A stretch of 39,512 nt of DNA, taken from contig JAABRL010000041.1 of the NCBI GenBank assembly GCA_011390935.1, positions 1 to 39,512 of the forward strand. Direction: 5' to 3'. Origin of the DNA: Gemmatimonas sp. (GTDB lineage: Bacteria; Gemmatimonadota; Gemmatimonadetes; Gemmatimonadales; Gemmatimonadaceae). Made by a program: the position numbers and the translations under genes. The notes beneath the pieces were generated by a model. It saw nothing but the letters and a program-made list of their open reading frames with translations. It did not search any database and was not told where the DNA came from. Position 1 is the first letter of the stretch. Every line of letters begins with the position of its first letter. Positions 14,979 to 23,069 of the stretch are shown here, in pieces.

Positions 14979-16154
14979 GTGTCCACGATTCTCCTGACCG
15001 ACCCCGAGCAACGCGCGTCGCTCGCGGCCGCGCGGTCGCTTGCCAGAGGCGGCCATCGGGTCGTGACGTTGGGCGCATCCCGGGGACTCGCGGGCGCCTC
15101 GCGCGCGGTGAGCCGCCACGTGTCCGTACGCCCCGATGTGCTGCGTCAGCCGACGGCGCTGCGCGAGGCGACCGCTCGCGCGGTGCGCGACCATGCCGTG
15201 GACGTCGTGATCCCCGTCACCGACGCCGCCTCGGCCGCGCTGCTGGGTGCCGAGGCGTGCATTGGCGCGCGAATCGCCGGCCCCAGCGCTGAAGCCTACG
15301 CGCGGGCCAGCGACAAGGCGGGGCTGCTGCGCATCGCCGAGGCGTGCGGAGTCCGGGTACCGCGGCAGCACACGCTGCAGCGCATGAACGACCCCTGGCC
15401 GGAGGCGCTGCACGGAGCGCTCGTGGTGAAGCCGTCACGCTCGGTGGTTGAGGTGGGTGGACAGTCCGTGCGACTGGGTGTGCGATTCGCCGCCAACGCG
15501 GCGGCCGCGCGTACCATCGTCGCCGAGCACGCGCCGGAAGCGTATCCCCTGTTGCTGCAGGAGCGCACGATCGGCGATGGCGTGGGCGTGTTCCTCCTGC
15601 GCTCGGGTGGGGCCACGCGCCTGGCGTTCGCTCACCGACGACTGCGGGAGAAACCACCAGCGGGTGGCGTGAGCACCTACCGCGAGGCCGTGGCCGTGCC
15701 TCCGGCGCTGCAGTCCGTGTGCGAAGCATTGCTCGACCGGCTCGAGTACGAAGGCGCCGCGATGCTGGAGTTCAAGGAGGACCGTAAAGGCGGCGAGGTG
15801 GTCCTCATGGAAATCAATGCACGCCTGTGGGGCTCGCTGCAGTTGGCGATCGATGCGGGTGTGGACTTTCCGAATGCGCTGGTCGCGATGACATTGGGCC
15901 AGCCGCTGCCTCCAGTGTCACCGCCTCGGGTGGGGGTGCGCACCGTGTGGGAGTTCGGCGAACTCGATCACATGATTGCCTTGGCACGACGTAGTGCGGC
16001 CGCGCTCGACCTGCCTCCCGATGTGCCGGTGGGTTGGGGAGCCGCGCTGCGCGCCCTGCTCGACCATCGACTCGGCGACCGACCGGAAGTGTTCCGATGG
16101 TCGGACCCCCAACCTTTTATCGCCGAGGCGCTGCGATGGCTGCGCCGCGCGTGA
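14979..16154 (+). CDS. ATP-grasp family ligase
   Basis: The protein has 391 residues, starting at a GTG at 14979 (103 bp after the exosortase). A Rossmann-like N-terminal domain (TILLTDPEQRASLAAARSLARGGHRVVTLG) precedes an ATP-grasp core: SDKAGLLRIAEACGVRVPR, LVVKPSR, QERTIGDGVGVF and the Mg-binding EINARLWGSLQLAIDAG. Enzymes of this type join a carboxylate to an amine or thiol through an acyl phosphate; several are found in exopolysaccharide and exosortase loci with no assigned substrate. It may amidate a sugar acid or ligate an amino acid to a glycan. It sits 13 bp before the acyltransferase gene, so the two are probably co-transcribed. Confidence 0.85.
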   Translation: MSTILLTDPEQRASLAAARSLARGGHRVVTLGASRGLAGASRAVSRHVSVRPDVLRQPTALREATARAVRDHAVDVVIPVTDAASAALLGAEACIGARIAGPSAEAYARASDKAGLLRIAEACGVRVPRQHTLQRMNDPWPEALHGALVVKPSRSVVEVGGQSVRLGVRFAANAAAARTIVAEHAPEAYPLLLQERTIGDGVGVFLLRSGGATRLAFAHRRLREKPPAGGVSTYREAVAVPPALQSVCEALLDRLEYEGAAMLEFKEDRKGGEVVLMEINARLWGSLQLAIDAGVDFPNALVAMTLGQPLPPVSPPRVGVRTVWEFGELDHMIALARRSAAALDLPPDVPVGWGAALRALLDHRLGDRPEVFRWSDPQPFIAEALRWLRRA

Positions 16155-16167
16155 ACCGAGAGTGCTC

Positions 16168-17286
16168 GTGAGCGCACAGGCTTCATCACCGGTGACCGCA
16201 CGGTTCGCTTCCCTGGATGCGCTCCGGTTTTTCGCGGCGTGCGCTGTGATGGCATACCACTTCGCCTACGGCTACGGGCAGTCGACTCCGCTTCCCTCGC
16301 CCCTGGTTCAGGCGATTCTGATGCACGGCTATCTGGGCGTGCAGCTGTTCTTCATCATCAGCGGCTTCGTGATCCTCTGGAGCGCAGCTGGGCGCACGCC
16401 AGCGGCGTTCGTCCGTGCACGCCTCCTGCGATTGTATCCAGAGTATTGGATCGCGGTGGTCGTTTCGACACTGGTCTTTTCGGCCATCGTCCCCGGCCAC
16501 TTTCGTCCGCTGCCGACTTCCGAAATTCTCCGCAATTTCACGATGGTACCACAGTACCTGGGGGCGCGATTCGTCGATGGTGTGTACTGGACCTTGGGTG
16601 TCGAGATCAAGTTCTACGTGGTTGCGTGGTTGCTGATCCTCTCCAGACAGCTGCAGCACATCGAGCGCTGGCTGATCGGATGGATAGTGGCCACTGGGCT
16701 GGCCTCCATCGTCGAGTTCGGAGGTGCCGTGCGTGCACTGCTGATTTTTCCCTATGGAGCGCTCTTCGCAGCCGGCGGGCTCTTCTACCTCTGCTTTGAC
16801 ACGGGTTGGACGAAGCGGCGTTTGGCGACCCTCGGGTTGGGACTGGCAGTTGCGGCGTACACCGGTGTCGCCGACATGAAGGAGTTCGTCGCGCCAGACG
16901 ACATCACCCCCCGGAGCGAACTCATCACTGTCGCGATCTTCGGTGGCATGTTTGCTATCGTCGGCCTGCTCACATGGAGGCGCCCGCTTGCGCAGGCAAC
17001 ACGCGCTTTCACGATGCTGGGGGCGCTGACATATCCGCTTTATCTGTTGCACAACACTGGCAAGGAGATCTTCCTGCCGCCTTCGCCCGCCGACCCGGCG
17101 CCGCTTTGGCGACTCGGCGTCGCCATCGCGTACTCTCTGGCGTTGGCGTTCCTGGTGATGCGCGTTGGCACCGGACCCGTTCGGCGTGCGCTACAGCGAG
17201 CGGTTGACCGGTTTCCTTTGATGAGACCAACCACGCGATGGGAGGCTCCCCCCAACGTGCGCGAACAAACAGGCTCCGGAACATGA
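16168..17286 (+). CDS. Membrane acyltransferase (acyltransferase 3 family)
   Basis: The protein has 372 residues. I start at GTG 16168 (VSAQASSPVTARF), which has GAGAG before it; GTG 16162 is two codons earlier, and the frame extends further upstream only over the ATP-grasp gene. Family marks are FASLDALRFFAACAVMAYHF, containing the conserved Arg and His, and GVQLFFIISGFVILWSA. About ten membrane helices follow. These enzymes transfer acetyl or other acyl groups to sugars of surface polysaccharides or small molecules across the membrane. The gene ends in ATGA shared with the glycosyltransferase, so their products are probably made together and act on one glycan. Confidence 0.9.
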   Translation: MSAQASSPVTARFASLDALRFFAACAVMAYHFAYGYGQSTPLPSPLVQAILMHGYLGVQLFFIISGFVILWSAAGRTPAAFVRARLLRLYPEYWIAVVVSTLVFSAIVPGHFRPLPTSEILRNFTMVPQYLGARFVDGVYWTLGVEIKFYVVAWLLILSRQLQHIERWLIGWIVATGLASIVEFGGAVRALLIFPYGALFAAGGLFYLCFDTGWTKRRLATLGLGLAVAAYTGVADMKEFVAPDDITPRSELITVAIFGGMFAIVGLLTWRRPLAQATRAFTMLGALTYPLYLLHNTGKEIFLPPSPADPAPLWRLGVAIAYSLALAFLVMRVGTGPVRRALQRAVDRFPLMRPTTRWEAPPNVREQTGSGT

Positions 17287-18494
17287 TCAACCTGCTCGGC
17301 TGGTCGCTGATCGCCGCACCGGTGGTGTTGGGCGCCTACGCGTTCGTCGTGTATCCGGCGCTCGTGTGGCTGTGGTCGCGCATGCGTCCACCGTTCACGC
17401 TCGCGCCAGCGCCGAGCGAGTGGCCCATGCTCACGATCCTGATCGTGGCTTACAACGAGGAGCGGCGACTCAAGCGTACCATCGATACCGCACTCGCGGT
17501 GGACTATCCGGCCGACAGGCTCGATGTGCTCGTGGTTTCTGACGCGAGCAGCGATGGCACCGACGAGCTCGTGCTTACCTACGGTGATCCGCGGGTGCGC
17601 CTGCTCCGGCAGCCCGAGCGACGCGGCAAGCCGGCGGGAGAAAACGCCTCGGGCGCTCATGTGAAGGGCGAGTACGTGGTGAGCATCGACGCCTCCATCC
17701 TCATTCCGCGCGATTCGCTCAAGCCGCTGGTACGGGCGCTCCTTGTGCCCGGGGTTGGTCTGGCCTCCGGGCGCGACATCAGTGTGGGCGATGAAGCCCG
17801 CGAGGGAAACAAGGCCGAGTCGAGCTACGTGGGCATGGAGATGACGCTGCGTGCGTTCGAAACGCGCGTACACAGCATCGTGGGCGCCAGCGGCTGCTTC
17901 TACGCGGCACGCCGTGACCTGCACGCCCTGCCGCTGCCCGAGCATCTGTCGCGCGATTTTGCGGCCGCCAGCGTGGCGCGCTCGCACGGCTACCGTGCCG
18001 TGAGTGTGGATGAGGCCACCTGCCTGGTGCCACGTACCCCCACGCTGAAAGCCGAACTCAAGCGAAAGAGCCGCACGATGGGGCGCGGACTCGGAACGCT
18101 CGTGTTCCTGCGCGCCATGCTCAACCCGTTTCGCTACGGCAGCTATGCCTTCATGATGGCAGGGCACAAGTTGGCGCGCTGGCTGCTCTTTCCGGCGTTT
18201 CTGGGATGGTTGTTCGGGCCGCTCCTGCTGCTGCGCAGCGCCCCGTACACGCTGGTGCTCACTGTAGGCATGCTCGCGGGGCTGTTGCTCGCTCGGCTCA
18301 CGCTCACCTGGCCTGACGACAAGCGACTGCCTCGGCTGGTGTCGTTTCCGGGGTACATCTTCGTGAGCATCGTGGCCGGCTGGATGGCGTGGCTGCATCT
18401 GCTCAAGGGCGAGAAGCTGGCCACATGGGAGCCAACAAAGCGACCGACCGGTCTCAACGTGGCGGCGGACGCCGTGGACGGGAGCACCCACTAG
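17283..18494 (+). CDS. Family 2 glycosyltransferase, membrane-bound
   Basis: The protein has 403 residues. The ATG at 17283 overlaps the acyltransferase stop. It has an N-terminal membrane segment (LIAAPVVLGAYAFVVYPALVWLW), then a GT-A domain: LTILIVAYNEERRL, VVSDASSDGTDE, RRGKPAGENAS and VVSIDASILIP. The DxD position is read as IDAS, so the metal-binding motif is not canonical. There are three C-terminal membrane segments. This arrangement is shared with processive or polyprenyl-linked sugar transferases of exopolysaccharide synthesis. It ends the plus-strand exosortase group. Its TAG stop overlaps the TAG stop of the convergent hydrolase gene through the palindrome CTAG. Confidence 0.9.
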   Translation: MINLLGWSLIAAPVVLGAYAFVVYPALVWLWSRMRPPFTLAPAPSEWPMLTILIVAYNEERRLKRTIDTALAVDYPADRLDVLVVSDASSDGTDELVLTYGDPRVRLLRQPERRGKPAGENASGAHVKGEYVVSIDASILIPRDSLKPLVRALLVPGVGLASGRDISVGDEAREGNKAESSYVGMEMTLRAFETRVHSIVGASGCFYAARRDLHALPLPEHLSRDFAAASVARSHGYRAVSVDEATCLVPRTPTLKAELKRKSRTMGRGLGTLVFLRAMLNPFRYGSYAFMMAGHKLARWLLFPAFLGWLFGPLLLLRSAPYTLVLTVGMLAGLLLARLTLTWPDDKRLPRLVSFPGYIFVSIVAGWMAWLHLLKGEKLATWEPTKRPTGLNVAADAVDGSTH

Positions 18495-19438
18495 TCATCG
18501 CGCGAGGTTGCCCGCTCGAGACGACTGCGCTCTCGCTCGATCGTGACCAGCCATGACCGCACGTGGGCAATGAAGCGCCTCACTTGCACTCGAGTACTGA
18601 GCAGGTGGTCAAGGTCCATCATCCACTCCACCACATCCAGCGCCGGATTCCATCCGCGCGGTAGCGACTCTGCCACCTGCTCGGGCGCATTGCAGTACGA
18701 AGTGACCCCTTCGCTCAGCACCCACAATCGGCGCACCTGGCGCGCGTTGAGGCGCTCCACACGCGCGTCGGCTTCCTCGGCACTGATCGCGAGCAGGCCA
18801 TAGTGCTCCGGTGGAAATGGAGCGCTGTGATCGCTTCGCAGGGCGGCGAACCGCTGCCGAATGGACCGACCGCTGACGAGGTTGGCGAACACCTCGGGGC
18901 TGTACAACCGACGCGACAGCTCGCGGCGATGAAAGCCCGCGGTTTTGTTTACCGTCGGATCGAACAGGACGAGCGCTTGCACCCGCGCATCGTCCGCCGC
19001 GACGAACAGCGCATTGTCGGCCCCGGAGCAGAATCCGAGCAGCGCCACACCGCGGGACATGGGCGACGGCTCACTTCCCTCCGCGAGCAAGGTGGTGATG
19101 GCATTGTGGATGTCCGCCACCACCGCCTCTTCGAGGGAGGGTTCCGGCGAACGCACGCTGTCACCGATGGCCGACAGATCAAAGCGCAGACAGGAGTGTC
19201 CGGCGGCGGCGAGCGAACGGGCGATGTGCACCAGCGCGCGCGACGGACCGACACGATGAATGATCCCACCCGCGAGCAGGAGCACCGGCATGCGCGTCGC
19301 GCCACAACGTGGTGTGGTCAGCACCCCGACCAGCGTGCCGTGTCGGCCGAACTGCAGCGCACGCTCGTGCACGCCCGCGTCGGCCGCTTCCGGCACGCTC
19401 GGGGCCCCGTCGCACACCGATTCCGGCGCACCACTCAT
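18491..19438 (-). CDS. Alpha/beta hydrolase with Cys nucleophile (pair 2, C-type)
   Basis: The protein has 315 residues, starting with an ATG at 19438 inside the stop of the gene before it (ATGA). It is an alpha/beta hydrolase: LLLAGGIIHRVG (oxyanion region), RFDLSAIGDS, and an elbow GFCSGA that places Cys137 where Ser usually stands. A His in the MDLDHLLS segment near the C terminus could complete a Cys-Asp-His triad. It resembles the exosortase A system-associated hydrolase 1 group (TIGR03100). It is a paralogue of the protein at 25113-25982 and is likewise preceded by an Arg-type partner. Substrate unknown; because both pairs follow carrier-protein genes, it may act on thioester-bound intermediates. 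It is the last gene of the NRPS/PKS operon. Confidence 0.82.
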   Translation of the reverse strand: MSGAPESVCDGAPSVPEAADAGVHERALQFGRHGTLVGVLTTPRCGATRMPVLLLAGGIIHRVGPSRALVHIARSLAAAGHSCLRFDLSAIGDSVRSPEPSLEEAVVADIHNAITTLLAEGSEPSPMSRGVALLGFCSGADNALFVAADDARVQALVLFDPTVNKTAGFHRRELSRRLYSPEVFANLVSGRSIRQRFAALRSDHSAPFPPEHYGLLAISAEEADARVERLNARQVRRLWVLSEGVTSYCNAPEQVAESLPRGWNPALDVVEWMMDLDHLLSTRVQVRRFIAHVRSWLVTIERERSRLERATSRDD

Positions 19439-20172
19439 GTGCAGATCCAGCGCGTGATTCCCGCGAGCAGCGTCGCCGGGACAGCGCCGGCCCCGAAGTC
19501 GCGCTCTTCCACCCAGCACGGCGGTTCCTCGGACGACAACAACTCGCTGGGCAGCTCGTCGAGATCATGCGCCACCGGTGCGTTCGTTGACTGCACGCGC
19601 AGAACGGGCAACGACGGTTCGAGACGAAGCGCGGCGTCGGATCGCGCGAGCGCGCTCAGGACAGCCGTCGGCTCCATCAGGGAGGGCATCGCATCGTGAT
19701 CGCGCGCGTCGAGCCAGCTCGAGGCAGCGCCCTCCATCGCCGTGGGCAGGAGATCATCCGCGAACACCGTCGCGTCCCAGAGCACGAGTCGCTCGACCGT
19801 GAACTCCCCGCCCACGGCCGCCTCAATCGCCATCCGCGCACCGAGGCGCAGCCCGACCAACGACACACGATCCACGCTGGCGAGTCCCTGCAGCTCGTCG
19901 GCCGCGTCCACCACATTCTGGCGCCAGCGCTCGAGCGTCTGCACGTCGTCATCCCCCCACGAGTCGCCGGTGCCGGCGTAGTCGAAGCGGAACACATCAC
20001 AGCCAGCCGAGGCCAGCTGCTTCGCGAGCAGTTGCATCGCGCGATGCGCACGCAGGTACTCCCACCCGGCCGGCTGCAGCAGTAGCACCGCGCGGCGCAG
20101 GCGCGGTGCATGGGCCGGCTCCCAGGCACCAAAGCACGAAGCGTCTCGCGGACCAAACGAATGCACGATCAT
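19435..20172 (-). CDS. Alpha/beta hydrolase homologue with Arg at the nucleophile site (pair 2, R-type)
   Basis: The protein has 245 residues, starting with an ATG at 20172 that overlaps the A-PCP stop (ATGA). The fold is clear from LLLQPAGWEYLRAHRAM, RFDYAGTGDSWGDD and VGLRLGARMA. The elbow reads G-L-R-L-G, so Arg109 replaces the catalytic Ser, and I see no good catalytic His near the C terminus. It is probably a pseudoenzyme or an unusual catalyst; a heterodimeric role with the Cys-type partner downstream is plausible. It resembles the exosortase A system-associated hydrolase 2 group (TIGR03101). Its paralogue at 25979-26767 has the same Arg and the same gene order, so the substitution is not a random lesion. 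Confidence 0.8.
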   Translation of the reverse strand: MIVHSFGPRDASCFGAWEPAHAPRLRRAVLLLQPAGWEYLRAHRAMQLLAKQLASAGCDVFRFDYAGTGDSWGDDDVQTLERWRQNVVDAADELQGLASVDRVSLVGLRLGARMAIEAAVGGEFTVERLVLWDATVFADDLLPTAMEGAASSWLDARDHDAMPSLMEPTAVLSALARSDAALRLEPSLPVLRVQSTNAPVAHDLDELPSELLSSEEPPCWVEERDFGAGAVPATLLAGITRWICT

Positions 20173-21932
20173 GCGTCCCCCGCCGCGACCTGCGCGAGCG
20201 AATGAAAGAACAGGACGCGTACATCGAGCGTGATGCCGACGTCACGCCGCACCCGCTCCACAACGCGAAGCGCGAGCAGCGAATGCCCACCCAGTTCGAA
20301 GAAATTGTCATGCCGCCCAACGCGCTCCAGACCGAGGACGTCGCACCAGACGCGCGCAAGCGCGCGCTCACGATCGTTCTGCGGCTGCTGCGTTGCCTCG
20401 GCCTCCGACACGCGGGTGAAGGGATCAGGCAGCGCACGCCGATCGATCTTGCCGTTGGGCGTGAGCGGCAGCTGCTCCAACTCCACGATCATCGCCGGCA
20501 CCATGTAGACCGGCATGGTACTGCGCAGGGTTCGCCGAAGCATCGAAGGCGACAGACGGTCCGGCTGCGCCGAATCCGGCACCACGTACGCCACGAGACG
20601 CGGGTCGTCGGCTGGCCCCCCAAGTGCAACAACGGCCTGCCGCACGCCAGCGAGTGCCACAAGCGCACCCTCGATCTCGGCCGGTTCGATACGGTAGCCG
20701 TGCAACTTGATCTGCTGATCGATCCGACCGAGATGCTCGAGCGCGCCGTCCTCCGCGATGCGCGCAAGGTCGCCGGTGCGATACGCGCGTCCACCCTCCG
20801 CGCGTGGTTCCGGCACGAACGCCGCAGCCGTGAGCGTCGGGTTGTGCCGGTAGCCACGCGCCACCCCATCGCCGGCGATCCAGAGTTCACCCGCCTCGCC
20901 CACCGGCGCCGGGAGGCCGTCGCCCGTCATCACGTAGACGCGTGTGTTCGCGATCGGGACACCAATCGAAACGCGTGCACCACGTGGCGCAGCCGAAACG
21001 CGCTCGACCGTGCTCCAGACCGTGGTTTCGGTGGGACCATACAGGTTCCACAGCTGCTCGGCGCGCTCCAGCAACGGCGCCACCAACTCCGGAGGAAACG
21101 GCTCTCCCCCGCACCAGATACTGCGCAGCCGTCCCGACCAGCCGCTGGCAAGCAGCATGCGCCAGGTGACCGGCGTGGCCTGCATCACGGTGGCGCCGCA
21201 CTGCGCGAGTCGTTCGGCCAGCCGCTCTGGCGCCATCTGCTCCGACTCAAGCGCGATCTCCACGCGCCCACCCACCAGGAGCGGTCCCCACAGCTCGAGC
21301 ATCGCGATGTCGAACGACAAGGTAGTGACGGCGAGCAGTACGTCGTGCGCTGTGAGTCCCGGCTCATCGCGCATGGCGTGCAGCAGGTTCGCCAGCGCGC
21401 CGTGCGTTACCTCCACCCCTTTGGGGCGGCCGGTGGAACCCGACGTGTACATCACATAGGCGAGCGCATCGGCCGCGAGCGGTGCCCCGTGGCCGGGATC
21501 ACACTGCACAGCGTCGGCGCTTGTGAGCAGGGAGGCCAGCGCGCACTGCGACACGGATTCCGGCAGCCACGCAGCCGGTGAGGCGGTGATGACGAGCCGC
21601 AAGTCCGCATCAGCACACATCGTGCGTACGCGCTCCTGGGGAAAGGCGGGATCGAGCGGGACCCATGCGGCTTCGACTCGCCAGAGCGCGAGCAGCACCA
21701 CGAGCAGCTCCGGCGTGCGAGCGGCGTGTACGCCAATGAGATCGCCCGCCTGCACGCCGCGCACTCGCAGTACGTGCGCCATCTGTTCGATGCGCTGCCA
21801 CAGCGTGACGTAGTCGAGGCTGTAACTGCCCTGCGAGACGGCGATACGCGTCGGCTGTTGCCGGGCGTGCGACGCGATGCGCTCGAGGAGGTCGGGAGAG
21901 ACGGCGCGGGTCCGGCCGAGCATGCGCGACAT
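20169..21932 (-). CDS. Stand-alone NRPS adenylation-carrier (A-PCP) protein
   Basis: The protein has 587 residues, starting with an ATG at 21932 with AAGGA upstream and 12 bp after the glycosyltransferase stop. The adenylation domain (about 1-500) has YTSGSTGRPKG, LWNLYGPTETTVW, YRTGDLAR and PNGKIDRRALP with the catalytic Lys. The carrier domain has the phosphopantetheine site LGGHSLLAL with Ser551. There is no condensation or release domain. By hand alignment to GrsA the ten-residue specificity code is D-I-L-Q-W-G-L-V-W-K, close to codes reported for glycine. It could supply an aminoacyl carrier in trans to the large NRPS or serve a tailoring step with the hydrolase pair encoded directly downstream, as acyl ligase/ACP/hydrolase sets do in exosortase A loci. 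Confidence 0.9.
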   Translation of the reverse strand: MSRMLGRTRAVSPDLLERIASHARQQPTRIAVSQGSYSLDYVTLWQRIEQMAHVLRVRGVQAGDLIGVHAARTPELLVVLLALWRVEAAWVPLDPAFPQERVRTMCADADLRLVITASPAAWLPESVSQCALASLLTSADAVQCDPGHGAPLAADALAYVMYTSGSTGRPKGVEVTHGALANLLHAMRDEPGLTAHDVLLAVTTLSFDIAMLELWGPLLVGGRVEIALESEQMAPERLAERLAQCGATVMQATPVTWRMLLASGWSGRLRSIWCGGEPFPPELVAPLLERAEQLWNLYGPTETTVWSTVERVSAAPRGARVSIGVPIANTRVYVMTGDGLPAPVGEAGELWIAGDGVARGYRHNPTLTAAAFVPEPRAEGGRAYRTGDLARIAEDGALEHLGRIDQQIKLHGYRIEPAEIEGALVALAGVRQAVVALGGPADDPRLVAYVVPDSAQPDRLSPSMLRRTLRSTMPVYMVPAMIVELEQLPLTPNGKIDRRALPDPFTRVSEAEATQQPQNDRERALARVWCDVLGLERVGRHDNFFELGGHSLLALRVVERVRRDVGITLDVRVLFFHSLAQVAAGDA

Positions 21933-21944
21933 CAGCGGGATCCT

Positions 21945-23069
21945 TCAGGAATTGGCCGCACCCGACGTGGTCGGTCCGAGGCCGAGCAGCGCCTCGTATC
22001 GATCGGTCATGGCTTCGATGGTGAACTCCTGCATGGCACGCCGATGCGCGGCCGCGCCCAATCGCTCACGCAGCCCTGCATCGGTGAGCAGCGGCACGAG
22101 GGCCTGCGCGAGTGGCTCCACCTCGCCTGGCGGCACCAGCACACCGTGTTCGCCATCGGTGATGGCCTCCGGGATGCCCGAGGTGCGCGACGCGATGCAG
22201 GCATTGCCGGCGATCATGCCCTCGAGCAGTGCCAGCGGTAGCCCCTCCCACAGGGAGGGCATGGCGAACACATCCGCACCGGCCTGGAGATCGGGGACGT
22301 CCTCCCGCTGTCCGAGCACATGCACGCGATCGGCAAGTCCGTGCTCGGCGGCGAAGGCCAGCAGTGGTTCACGTTCAGGTCCGCCGCGGCCACCGGCAAT
22401 CACGAGGTGCCACGGTGTGTCGATGCCGGCCGCCGTGAGCTGCTGCAGCGCGGTGAGCAGCACACGATGCCCTTTGCGCGGGTCGAGGTTGCCGACGGCG
22501 AGCACCATCACATCGTGGTCGCGCAAGCCGAACTCGGCGCGGGCTCGCGCCCGGTCGCCTCGCACCACCGGCACACCATTGCGCACGAGGGTGAGCGCGT
22601 CGGCTCGCAGGCCCAGGTCCTGTCGCAGCTGCACGCGCGTGGCTTCCGACACCGCGACCACGGCGCGGCTGCGCCGATACGCCCAGCGCAGTGCCGCGCG
22701 CCGGCGGAGTGCGCGCGTCATGGTCTGACTGCCGTGCATGGTGGTGATGTGAGGCACGCCGAGCCGTTTGGCGGCGGCGGCGCCGTACACGCACATGGTG
22801 AACTCGTGCGAGTGCACGGCCTGCACACCGCGCCGCGCCAGGAGTTCGGCCAGACGGGCGGGCCCGCTCACATCGACGGCGCGGCGCAACCCGAACTGCT
22901 CGGGTTCGAACCCCGCCTCGCGGAAGCGTTCACCAAGCCAACCCACGCCATCGATCGGTCCCACGGGCACGACCTGATGGCCGCGACGGCGAAGCTCGAT
23001 GGCCAGCCGCAGCACTACCAGTTCGGCGCCACCCGGGCCGTCAGATTCGAGCATTTGGGCGATGATCAC
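21945..23069 (-). CDS. Family 4 glycosyltransferase
   Basis: The protein has 374 residues with a GT-B fold. The N-terminal half has SDGPGGAELVVLRLAIELRRRGH and a VHSHEF segment. The C-terminal half has VGNLDPRKGHRVLL and PSLWEGLPLALLEGMIAGNA, the E-x7-E nucleotide-sugar binding motif of GT4 enzymes. The ATG overlaps the stop of the dehydrogenase gene (ATGA). There is no membrane segment, so it is cytoplasmic. Inside an NRPS/PKS operon it most simply attaches a sugar to the peptide-polyketide product, though GT4 enzymes mostly build glycans and a role in the neighbouring surface-polysaccharide set is possible. Donor sugar cannot be read from the sequence. Confidence 0.9.
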   Translation of the reverse strand: MIIAQMLESDGPGGAELVVLRLAIELRRRGHQVVPVGPIDGVGWLGERFREAGFEPEQFGLRRAVDVSGPARLAELLARRGVQAVHSHEFTMCVYGAAAAKRLGVPHITTMHGSQTMTRALRRRAALRWAYRRSRAVVAVSEATRVQLRQDLGLRADALTLVRNGVPVVRGDRARARAEFGLRDHDVMVLAVGNLDPRKGHRVLLTALQQLTAAGIDTPWHLVIAGGRGGPEREPLLAFAAEHGLADRVHVLGQREDVPDLQAGADVFAMPSLWEGLPLALLEGMIAGNACIASRTSGIPEAITDGEHGVLVPPGEVEPLAQALVPLLTDAGLRERLGAAAHRRAMQEFTIEAMTDRYEALLGLGPTTSGAANS

